A stretch of DNA of 64,000 bases, taken from contig JAGGNK010012448.1 in assembly GCA_017590115.1 (NCBI GenBank), positions 1,837,311 to 1,901,310 on the forward strand, read 5' to 3'. Below, one piece after another: positions 14,723 through 25,705 of this stretch (position 1 is its first letter; every line of letters starts with the position of its first letter). The position numbers and the translations under genes were made by a program. Source of the stretch: Montifringilla adamsi (taxonomy: Eukaryota > Chordata > Aves > Passeriformes > Passeridae). A model generated the notes under the pieces. It had not been told where the DNA came from and made no database searches. It was given only the letters and a program-made list of their open reading frames with translations.

Positions 14723-15967
14723 GTCTTCTTTTTTCTATTTAACTCTTTAGTTGAAGGAAAGCAAGTACTCAATTTTTTCCTTAGTTTCATTTTCAGGAAG
14801 TACACAAATTAAATAAATCTAGTATGGGTGTCATTTGTTCTTGCTGGTGTAGGAAATAGCTAGGAAGAACTTACAGAAAGAGAAAGTTCTTTTCTCTGTT
14901 GTATTGAATGTATTCTCAGCAGTACCTTCTGTCTCATTTATTCTTCACCTGGCATCCTCTTCCAATATTTCTCACTTTGTTTACATTATAGTTACAGAAA
15001 TCCATAACACAAACTAATCAAGGATATCAAATGAAAGAAAAGATGAGGGGCAAGATAAAAAACCTACCATCTGTGCATTTAGGCAATGAAACAGTTTGAT
15101 TAAAACTTTGCTTTTGCCCTCATCGCTGGAAGAGTTGTAATTATTTACTTGAAAATGAATGCTATAGCAAGTAGCAAGAGTTGATTTACCTTGGCTAGAG
15201 AAACAAAGACTTTCTTTGCAAATAAACCCCATTAGGTGCTTTCAAGCAATGCATAGCACAGTGTCTGTCCCAGCCTTGCTGTCAAAATGAATTGGAAAAC
15301 CTATTATTAACTCTTTCCTGATTGCAACAAGTTCCTCTTGAGACGTCTTGGCTTGGGGAATTTTCCATTATATATTTTCCTTAGCTGAAGACAAAGATGG
15401 GGGAGCAGAAAACAATGCCCCTGTTAGTTCCTTTTTGACAGATCTGCCTCTAATGAATTAAGTGGCTGGATTAATTCCATCAACTTGCGGTAGAGAACAA
15501 AGCTGTTAAAATAGTGAAAACATATCTGTGGGGTATATATTTCCTGGGTGGTTCTCTTCAGAAATGTGAATTTACAATGTGCTCTAAGCAAGGTGAAAAG
15601 AAGCTCAGACACAGAATATTTAAAAAAAAATGTTTCAAACACATAGTGATTTATAGCAAAAGTTTGGCTTTCTCCTTGAAGTGTTTTAAAAGAAAAATAT
15701 AACTCTGTTGAGAAACCCTGTAATTAGAATAATCCTGTTCCTGTTACTTGTTATCTTACAATATGAAATGTGTTGTTCTCCACTTTATAGAAATAATTAA
15801 AGGGAAAAAACTTGCACAGAAAATTTCTGGTTCAGTGCCTTGTTTTCTCTAAAACCCTATCTTGAAACAAGAGTTTAGGTTAATAGCCTAAAATGGAGTT
15901 TTGGTATGCTTCACAGATAAAGGTTTAATCTCTACTAGTATTCTTTGAAAATCTCCCCAATGAACAT

Positions 15968-16693
15968 CTAGTGTTCCACAACAAATGCAGGATTATTATA
16001 ATGAAGAAAAAACCCCACCAATACCAACAACAAAAGCAAAACAAAACCCAAGGTGTAAGAGCTTTTCTTCCAAGTTTTTCTCTGTAAAAGAGAAAACACA
16101 GATGAAAGGTAAAGCCTATGCTCTAAAATTATTATTTTTTTAATTCGAGAAGATAATATTATGGAGGGCCAGCCTCCTCTCTTTCTTTCAGTTTTCCCTC
16201 TCTGCAGAAGAGACATTTCATGCAATGTGGCAGAAACGAGTGGGTCTAGAGTGCTAGTAATATGAATAGCAGAGGAGTTCAGGGAGGTATCAGCTAACAG
16301 AGAATTTACGGTAAGGATCAAGGCTGAAGCATTAAGGCATATGTTTTCCAGGGGCAACTGGGGCCTTCGCCATACAGCTGTGGAAAAATTAATTAAAAAG
16401 CAGCCTACAGTGAAGGACTGGATATGAATAAACCTATCTATAGAAACAGGGCAAACAGCAGCATCTACATGGGAGGTCTGTTTCTGTTGAGTAGATCTTG
16501 CCTCTAATATATCCGAGGCTTGTTGATGAGAGTGATCAGACACATGTATATTTATTGTGCCTGGCAATATTGCCCTATAAGTGGGCATAGCAAGGCTTCG
16601 ATTGAAGGCAGCAGTGCTTCCTTTCTGCTTGCTTTCTCCACGTAACATGGCACTAAAATCCCTAGTTCTGATGGGAAGTCCTGAATTATTCAT
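15968..16693 (-). other. Long open frame (241 codons), status unknown
   Basis: This is the longest stop-free frame outside the GC-rich 44-kb element. The predicted protein has a basic middle segment (GKTERKRGG) and a hydrophobic C-terminal segment (FVLLLLLVLVGFFL), which would look like a tail anchor if translated. I recognise no domain. A second, plus-strand frame (16581-16820) overlaps its start, which suggests a region poor in stop triplets rather than a gene. The underlying DNA, for example around 16370-16400 and 16560-16580, has the look of conserved noncoding sequence. There is no promoter, and no codon signature I can judge by eye. A gene is possible but unlikely. Confidence 0.2.
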
Positions 16694-19600
16694 CAGCCAG
16701 TTGATGGCAGGTGATGAGATCTTTTCACGCTATAGCCCTGTCACTAGGTGTTTATTGCCCTGTTTCACCAGCAGCCCTGCTATTACTGTGAAGCCAGAAG
16801 AAGCCCACATACAGGCATGACATGTATCAGTAAGGATAGCTCTTTAAAGACTCTGTTTTGCCTGGGAGGTCATCTGAAGGTTATTACGAACAAATTATTT
16901 CTTCATTTCCGCTGACTGAGTAGATAGCCTTAATGATCTGTCACCTAGCAATAGGCTGCCTGTTCAAACATAAAGAATGGCATACTGATGGGTTATAACT
17001 AGAATCAGTTCATTTTAGCTATTCTCTTGTCAAGCATGTTTCCAAGATACATATATTATTTACATATTCATGAGCCTTTACAGACATTGACACCATGAGG
17101 GGGCCTGTCTGATAATGTGATACAAGTTTATGCTGTGTCCTGAGGCACTTAAAGTCTATTAAGTGAATCAAATCTGTTCGTTTCTGTTCTTCCTAGGTGG
17201 TGTTCTTGGCCTAAAGGAGTGGAGCTGCAATCAACATTTGTGTACAGTACCTTACTTTTTTCCTGTCCACCTACCTCTTTTCCATGTTGAAGTTAATTCT
17301 ATTTTATAGAGAGGCATTAAGCTGAGGGGAAATTGCCTTTTAGAAAGGCAGAGGATCATTTTCTCATGTTAACTGCTGTTCAGAAATGTAGTCATGACTG
17401 TTTGTCTGCAGGCAGAGAAGATGACAGACATAAAAAAAAGTGCTTTTTTAACTTACTTAATTTTTTTAAACTCTACTGAGATATTGATATTTGACCCTAT
17501 TTCTGGTGTGGAAAGGTGGGGAAAAATAACAGCATAAGTGGGGTGTAGGATGTGGGGTCAAGAGACAGAGGAGAATCTTCTACAATAAAAGAGCCAAGGG
17601 CCATGGATTTCTCTTGTTAATCTGAACCTCCACTATCTTGACCATGTCTCTACTAATATGTAATTAATTTTAACAGCAATAAAGTTAAAACAGGCCAGCT
17701 AATAGAAATGAAAGCATGAGCAACAGTAAAAAACTGAATGTGTCTTGGGCTCCTTCCTGTGTTTAAAAGAACAGTAAAAGACCCCAAATAATCTGCTGGA
17801 GGACATGTTTTCCTTTATTTTAGAAGCTTGTACAATTTTTTTTTTTAGGAAAGCAAAGAAAGACAAAAGAGGCAAACTGCTATTTCCCTCCATTATTCAA
17901 AGGATGGAAGCCCTAAGAAGCAACAAGTATTCTCACTTCTCTCTATCAATTATTGGTGTGTTGCACTAAATTTGCAAGAGGTCAGAGGAAGAGATAAAAA
18001 GCTAAATAGAAACTGATATTGTAGTACATTCTTTTCGTAAATTTAATTGTTAATTCTTGTTAAAATTCGTTACCCACACAAGGCAATAATTCTGTAAGGG
18101 TTAAACTGCAGCCTTATATTTAGTGTTAACAGCAAGACAAATAACAAGCTGTTTATTGGAGCTTCTTTATGAGAGTTCTACACAGGCAAGGCTTTCAAAA
18201 AGTGAAGGAACTGTAGTGGAGAAGCCATCTAGGAGGCACCTGGGTTGATGCAAAAAGTGCTCATGTTGCATGTCCCCCAAATAGAAATGAACTCTTTAAC
18301 AAATGCAATCAGATTCACTAAAGAAATTCCACTTTTGCACATGAATGAGGATTTTACATGGACAGGTTGATGGGTATGCCCTCTGTGGAATTACAGGTTC
18401 TAATTCTAAAGTGAAAGCTGTCCTTTTAGGACTTTCGTGCTGTAACCAATCAAAATTTGGTAAAGTCCAAGAGAAAAAAGGTCATTGAAATATTTATGTT
18501 GTCTGGATGTTGTCTGGTGGGGGTCCCTTTTTTGTTTTTAAAGGCTTGGACTTGTTTCTTTTTCCTATGCCAAGTCAATTTAGCCTTTGTTAAGCTGCAT
18601 CATGTATTTCCTTTCAGAGCACCAATTCTTTAAAATTCTTAGACAGTTTTGTGCTTTCATTACATGTTTTCACCCTTGATTGCTTGTGAACAAAAAAAAA
18701 TCCTTCTACTCGTGAAGAAATTTGTAGCAATTTTCCTATGAAGTGCATCTCCTTTAATGAAAAGTGGTGACAGAGAAAGGTGAGCTCAGTTAGTGAGTAG
18801 CAGGGGCTGTATGTAATTTTAGAGACTATGTATTGTTGGATGCAAAGGAGACAGAAATTTCCTTTTAGTATTACCTTTCTTTCTCTGAACATGGTACAGG
18901 CTAGAATTCATTATGAACCTTATTCCATACACTTCAAACTGTGTTGAAGATGTGATGCACTCTCACCCCCTGCTGAAGTGAAGATTTATGCAAAGCCTTC
19001 CATGGATGTATTGAGCTCAAACAGCTTTAGCAGAATATGGTCTTAGTCACATCCTCTATAGCCAGAGGATGATGATGTCAAAAAGACTGCTATAACAGTA
19101 CATATTGACAACTAGGTGTTGTAAAAGAACCTGTATTTATTTCTAATCTGACATATACAGGCCAAAGAAACAGTGACTGTCTCCAATGATATGAATTGTT
19201 TAGCATTGAAGGTGGCTGGAAAAATATCTCTGGTTTCTCCTGAAAACATCTTTCTTTTTTGATTTTTAAATTCTATGTTTTTAATCTTATAAAATACTAT
19301 GTGTCTTTTATCTTACTGGATTAAACAGAGATTAAATACAGATTTTATGTTGCTGTCCTGAATAAATCAGGCCTTTTCGATGAGGCTTTGATCTATTCTG
19401 AAGCCTTTGAAACCCAGCTTGGATGAAATGTCAATGTATTCATGGTGTAATGCAGTGAGGAGCATGGAAGCTTCTATTACTGTCTTTGAGAGTTTATTAG
19501 AGAAATGATGCCTGACAAGAGCTACACATTAGAGAAGAATTGTTAATTCTGAAATTAGCTCTGGTAGATCTGCTTAAGAAAGTTTATAGGGGGAAAAAGT

Positions 19601-20185
19601 GCTCTCAAAATCATCTGAAATGAAGCCTGCAGTGAAGATACAGCAGAAAGGCTGACAGGGGACTATGTTAGTTCTACCTGCTTTAATCCATTTGTTACCA
19701 AGAGGGACAAAAACCGTGCACAGATTAATGAAGCATTTTAGTCAGATATATAGTGATGAACTTGTGCATGCTTCTCTAACCTTTGTTGCTATGCAACCAG
19801 AGAGATGTGAAATTACCCAAGAACCTACACCCAGCAAGGCGTTCCTCTGATACTCAATTAGAAAATAAAACAGAACATTTAGGAAATGAGGTCCCAGCTT
19901 TCTGATCACATGTAATGCATGAAAGGCTGCTTTTTCTGGTGTGTACTTTGCTAATGTGCGTGGTATTGGTACATTAAGTAAACTGTTGAGTATGACTGAA
20001 CGTATGAAGTGAAAGTCACTCTCCCCCATGAAGCCTGACTAATCAGATGTTAAGTGGGGAAATTTTCAGGTATTTGTCTCCTCCTAGCCTGCCATCAGGA
20101 CGTACATAGAGTTTCCAACACAGCTGTTTCAGATTATAAAACAGGAACTGTGTGTGCACCAAAGCTATTTCACACTAAGTGTATG

Positions 20186-21296
20186 AGATCCTGTTTTGGG
20201 TTTGTGTGGCCAGTTTTTGCTAATGGGGAAATACAGAGATGACTTCTTTAGTAGCTGCTGGAACCTTCCCCCATGTCCAGTGGAGCCAATACCAGCTGGC
20301 TCCAGGATGGACCCACAATTGCTTAAGGCTGAGTCAACCAGGAATGATAGTAACATTCTATCTATGACAACATATTTAAGAAGGGGAAAAAAAAATTTAG
20401 CAGATGTAATTGCAGCCTAGGAATGTGGAATGAGAACATATGAGAGGAACAGCCCTACAGTCACCAAGGTCAGTGCAGAAAGAGAGGGAGGAGGTGTTTC
20501 ATGCACCAGAGCTGAGGTTCTGCTGCAGCCCCTGGTGTGGCCCATGGTGAGGCAGCTGTGCCTCTCAGCCCATGGAGGTTCATGGGGATGCAGAGATCCA
20601 CCTGCAGCTGGTGGAGGAGACCCAGAATGGAGCAGACAGATGCCTGAGAGGAGGCTGTGAATGTGTGAGACACCTGTTCTGGAGAAGGGTCCTAGCAGGT
20701 GCCTGCAGACTAGTGGAGAGAGGAGCCCATGCCGGAGCAGGTTTTTTGACAGGACTTGAAATCTCCCTGGGGGACTCACATTGGAGCAGCCTGTCCTTGG
20801 ATGGCTGCACCCCGTGGAAGAGTGACCTGCACTGGAGCAGTTCATGGAGAGCTGTTGCCCATAGGACGGACTCATGTTGGTGCAGTTCATGGAGAACTGT
20901 CTCCTGTGGGAGGGACTCCCTGCTGGAGCAGGAGGAGGACTTTTCTCCCTGAGCAGCAGCAGGAACAGCTTAATAAACTAACCATAACCTCCATTATCTG
21001 TCTCCCTATGTAACTACAGGAAGGAGATAGAGATGAGAAGGAGGCAGAGGTGAGGGGAAGATGTTTTTTAAAGTTCGCTTCTCATTATCCTGCCCTGATT
21101 TTTTTAGTAGTAAATTCAAGTACTTTCCCCAAGCTGAGCCTGTTTTGCCCATGGATGGTGAATGATCTCTCCTGGTCCTCATCTCCGCTTATGAACCCTT
21201 CATCATATCTTCTCACCCCTGTCCAGTTGTAGACAGGAGTCTTTGGCGTGTGCCTGGCATCCAGCCAGGATCAACCCACCACAGGTCCCAAGATCC
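20186..21296 (+). mobile_element. Complete avian ERV-type solo LTR with 6-bp TSD
   Basis: The LTR body is 20192-21290 (1,099 bp). It starts TGTTTTGGGTTTGTGTGGCC and ends CCACAGGTCCCA, so it has the TG...CA ends of a retroviral LTR. AGATCC occurs immediately outside each end (20186-20191 and 21291-21296), a 6-bp target-site duplication. A TATA-like ACATATTTAAG lies near 20369-20379. The middle carries degenerate units of about 45-50 bp, each with a GGAGCAG core (near 20736, 20785, 20836, 20881 with GGTGCAG, and 20929). I recognise this as a common bird LTR, probably ERVL-related; the exact family name was not checked. No gag, pol or env lies next to it, so it is a solo LTR. The 74-126 codon frames within it are incidental. 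Confidence 0.85.
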
Positions 21297-23803
21297 AGAA
21301 TCTGACTGAAAATTTAGATTCAGTGTCCTTAAAAAAACACTTCTGTAATGAAATGATCTATGATAATTTTTTTTCTTCGCTACCTGTTTCTTGACAGCAT
21401 GTACGAGATAGAGAACACCCTTACAGCTGTGCCACCCATGAGAGGCACAGTTTGAAGCTCTTGTTTTACCACAGTTCTCAGTGCTTATGGGACAATTAAA
21501 TAACAGAGCATCATTAAACTAGGAATAATGTTTGGAAAGAAATGGGAGAACTTGCCAATGTGGCTCAGATTCAGTATAAGGTAAGAAGATGATGTATGTT
21601 TTGCTACATATGTATTTTCTAAATTTCTATAGCATATGTAAGGAATTCCTTAATGTCCAAAATCAAAGGTATGGTCACATGGGGAAATAATATCTCTCTT
21701 AGTTGTTGATTCTGTAAGGTTCAATGCATTCTCATTTTCCTGATGACCATTGAGAAAATGTAATGGGTGCTGAGAGGTAGGACATTTCCCAGTCTTTCTG
21801 ATTGAGTGATTTAATGAGTCTATCCTTGTCTGCTTTTCCTATGCTATGATCTGACACATTGCTGCCTCATTTCTAGAAATCTGAGAAAGCTTTAAAATGC
21901 AAACTATGTTTGGAACTTGTAAGAAGGTTTTTCTACGTTCTTTTGCATTCTGTGATTGCAATTTATTGTATTTTATCATGATTGGTGTTTCATTGTAGGA
22001 ATGTTAAATCATTTCTATTTTTATTTTTTACAGTTCAATTTGTTAAATGCTATTTGGCACCTTTTGAATGCCTTCTGTTTTAGTGGAAAAACCCATAAAA
22101 TACAAAATATTCAAGAAAAAAAGTTTAGCCAGTGTTCTCTTTCTAGGGCTGACTATAAACTAAAGATAACAGCTTGTAAATGGTACTTTGGAAGGCAGTT
22201 TCTGCTATAATGAGATTTTCAAGCAGCAGATGGAATTCCTAGAAAAACCTTGTGTGTCGCTTGGGAGAATTTTTGTTTTGGAAATCACAGGTCTTTTTCA
22301 GTTCAGCTGTGTCCACAAGACCCTACACTAGGATCTAGTTGATGTATGGAGAGCAGGAAAACCTGTATGCCATTGCCATTCTTCAATTAAAAGATTGCAT
22401 CTCTAAAACAGAAAATGAGATTTTGGGGCAGAGGAAATCTTGAATTTTTTTTTTTCTGGCTGTCCTTTATGTATTCTGTGAGCTAGGTAGGCAGCAGAGT
22501 TGAATTTCACACCACAGATGCACCAAAACTGAGGAACACTAAGGCAAACAAAGGAGTTTGATGGGAAAAGAATTCTCAGAGGATCCCATATCTGTGTTGA
22601 ACGCTTTCCTGAGATGGAGGTTTGTGTGGTAGGAATGTGAAAAATGGTTGAAAAGAGACAAAGCTGGGTTTTATACTGCTTCCCAAAGTGCAGGGAGAGC
22701 AGATGGTAAAAAAATCCAGTCTCAGGAAAACATATTTTTTATGGCTCTTGGTCAGCCTGCCTCCTCAGTCTGTCTTCTTTCTCCTGCTGGAGGACACAAA
22801 CTGCAAGGTGAGACAAAACCCACATTAGGCGTATATAAGAGCAGGGTGTTTGGATAGTGAGACTGGTGTTTCTTAGCAGTAGGTGAAAATTCTAAATGTC
22901 ATTTGCTAGGTCACAAGAATGTACATTATTGCAAATTCTCAGCTCTGCCAAACTTGAAGTTAAAACATTACAAGTGATGCTCATTGGACTTGTGAATTTG
23001 TGAATGGCAGATTGGTGTTAATGAGACTGAGAAACTGGTGCTTTCTATTGATAAAGTGTTTGTCAGGGAAACATAAAAAATCTCAGCAAAGCCAGCCTGG
23101 GCCCTCAACCCAAGAATACAGGTGTGAGAAAAAGGATTAGTCTTCAACACAGGTGCATTTAATGCTTTTTGTACTAATTAAAAAGTCCTTTCCTGTCTCA
23201 TGTTCCTGAACAGTCTACCAATAGTCTAGTGCAACCCATATCCCTGCACTGGACAGGGTCAAGAATTTTGTGGCTGTATGATAACCATCTGGGAAAATCA
23301 TCTGTCCAAAAAACACACACTTTTTCTCTTTTTCACCTTTCATCCTGAAAGTGGCAAAGGGTACAGAATTTTGGTACATCAGGACATGATTTTTAAGGTC
23401 AGCAATATCTTATGTGTAGACAGTGGTAATATCTTTGTCAAGCCCATTTCAGCTGTACAAAGATGTGGCCATACCTTTTTCTGCTGTGCTTATACACTGT
23501 TATCCTTAGGGAAGGAAAAGCTGGTGAACTCCAAGCTCAGAAGAGCTGAGGCATGCAAATTCAATGATTTTAAAGTAAGCTGTAATGAGACTAGGCTCTT
23601 TCCAAGCTATAATAAGAAATGTAGCAATATCTGTGTGGCAAACCCTTGTCATTATAACAAGTACATGTCTATGTGTATAGCTTGATAACAAAAGTAGTTT
23701 TGATGTTCCTTGTCCTCTGTTTTGTTTTTGCTCTGTCTAGAAAAAGTATCCTAGAAGTGTAATTTTTAAGAAGCATTTTTAATAGATAAATAAAGGTATA
23801 CCA

Positions 23804-23883
23804 TTTTTTTTTTTGGTTGGTTTTTTGTTTGGGTTTTTTGTTGTTTTTTTTTTTAAAGGTTTTTGTTTTTGTTTTTTTTTTTG
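23804..23883. repeat. T-rich (T/G) low-complexity tract
   Basis: About 80 bp of T runs broken by GG or single G (TTTTTGGTTGG, then TTTTTGTTTTTG). It is a simple-sequence expansion; the two open frames that cross it are low complexity. Confidence 0.85.
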
Positions 23884-24548
23884 TCACAGGGACAGTTTTC
23901 AATTTTATCAAAGTCTTTATTTGATTTTATCTCCATTGTTTCTTGCACATAAAACCTTGAAAATTTTCAGCATTACTGTTTCAACTCAGTTCACAATGCA
24001 CTTTGCTTATATTTTTGTGTCTTAATCCCTAAATAAAAAATAATTTTAGAATGTATTTTCTATAATACTTTCTACTACCATCCTGATGCTTCTTAAAGAC
24101 CTATTCAGAACTGAAAAGTCATCACTTAAGTGATTCTGCCCCTCCAGATCTTCAACTTTAACTGCTGTGGCCATTTCAGCCTTGCTTTCACTGAGGCAGG
24201 GCATCTTTGATCAAGGTATATTTCTAACTTGGAATTAGATTCTGATAACTGGAAAAAGAACAGGGATATTCTCAGGATCCAGATATGTTCATTGTTTGTC
24301 TTTTGAGAATGTCATTAAATTACTTACATATCTGAGTCGAGTCACACTGCCCTTCCCCAAGAAATTTTATGAAGCTAGTAATTTTCTAACATTGGTCAGT
24401 TACAGACAAAATAACATTTCTTCTCCTTGACTAAACAAATTCATATATATTTCAGTAGGAAATAGTAGCTTTTGACTGCAGCCAAAATTCTGGGAGCTAC
24501 CCTTCTTGAAGAGGTTTGTGGAAAACTTATTTCTGTGCTTACTGTTAA

Positions 24549-24570
24549 CTTCTTACATGCATGTAAGAAG
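24549..24570. repeat. Perfect 22-bp palindrome
   Basis: The half-site CTTCTTACATG is followed directly by its exact reverse complement with no spacer, centred between 24559 and 24560 on CATGCATG. It could bind a dimeric factor or be chance. No element boundary is visible around it. Confidence 0.8.
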
Positions 24571-25444
24571 GCATGTAAATGAGGGCATTTAAATTCAACA
24601 TACAGCACTACATCTACCCCTTTATGCTTCTTTGCACAATCTTCACGTGTTGTCTGGGTTTAATGCTACCTGCCTTTCATTGGAAGGGTCAAGGAAGTCT
24701 TTGGACTTCTGAGCACCACACACCTTTATGTTTTGGGAACTGTTAGGAAGAATTTTCAGTCATGCTGACCATATGCTACAGGGTCCACATGTCTCTCATA
24801 TGACTCATTTTGAACTGAGGAGCCCCTGATATTTGTATGGCATTATTTCTAAGACTTCCTGTTACATTTCTGATTTTTTTTTTCTGCCAGGGGGTTTACA
24901 ATTCTGTTCTTGGTTTGTTTGTCTCAGAGCATGGAGTTTTAAATTTATAGCCCTCTGTAAAGTTTTTTTCATTTACCTTCTCTGAGATTTGGTGCTTCTC
25001 TTTGTTTGATCTTTAAAGAATAATATATCTAGGTTGTCACCTAATCATTATCTTTTGCAAAGTACATATTCCTAAAGTTTCTGTGACAGAGTTTCATAGT
25101 TAAAGTCTGCCTGACTAATGGGTCAACATCTGAACCTCTTTGAATAACCAGACAGTTATCTGGTAGATTTTCTTTAAGGAGTATTTATTTTTTGTAGATA
25201 GAGATGAAAATAATTTTTTTTGTTATTTTGTTTCCAGAAGTCTTTTGGATTTATAGAGTTTTAATCTTCTCTTTTATATCTTTTGGCTTTTATTCAAATT
25301 AGTTTTGTTTATTCCTGATAGCTTGTGTTTATCCCTCTAGATCCCAAAACCTGAATGAAATAGATCCTTCTTATTTTGATCTCCTCGCGCTGGACCTACT
25401 CACAACACCTTTTGTTCTATGTTATGTTTGCTGGAACATAAGAT

Positions 25445-25705
25445 TTGATTGTTGTTGATGATCAGAAGTTAGAGCACCTCTTCAATAAAGACAAGCTCAG
25501 AGAGTTGGGGCTGTCCAGCCTGGAGAAAGCTCTGTGGATAACTTACAGTACCTACAGAGGGCCTGCAAGAGAGCTGGGGAGGTTCATGGTGTGATAGGAA
25601 AGGGGGTTTTGGCTTTAGACTGAAAGAGGGTAGGTCTGCAATAAGCATTAGGAAGAAATTTTTTAAAATGAGGATGACAAGACACTGGAACAGGTTGCCC
25701 AGTTA
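25445..25705 (+). mobile_element. CR1 LINE 3' UTR fragment
   Basis: Recognisable CR1 3' UTR text in order: GAGCACCTCTTCAATA, GAGAGTTGGGGCTGTCCAGC, CAGTACCTACAGAGGGCCTG, AGACTGAAAGAGGGTAGG, ATTAGGAAGAAATTTTTTA and GACACTGGAACAGGTTGCCC. It ends before the terminal ATTCTGTGA motif, so both ends are missing or eroded. Plus orientation. Confidence 0.88.

Larger units (their letters stand above)
12342..20185. other. Mostly unique AT-rich DNA
   Basis: No firm gene. The T-rich tract at 14684-14722 and the long open frame at 15968-16693 are listed separately. A strong-looking splice acceptor (T/C run ending CCCTGCAG) near 13936-13955 has no convincing partner donor nearby. The rest shows no repeat I can name. 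Confidence 0.45.
21297..25444. other. Unique AT-rich DNA, no gene seen
   Basis: No nameable gene or transposon. It includes a T-rich tract (23804-23883) and a 22-bp palindrome (24549-24570), listed separately. The 135-codon plus frame at 23278-23685 resembles no known protein and lacks clear splice boundaries. Confidence 0.45.

Noticed and set aside
20417..20952. 157-codon minus and 126-codon plus frames as genes
   Set aside because: They lie wholly within the LTR at 20192-21290 and reflect its degenerate GGAGCAG repeats.
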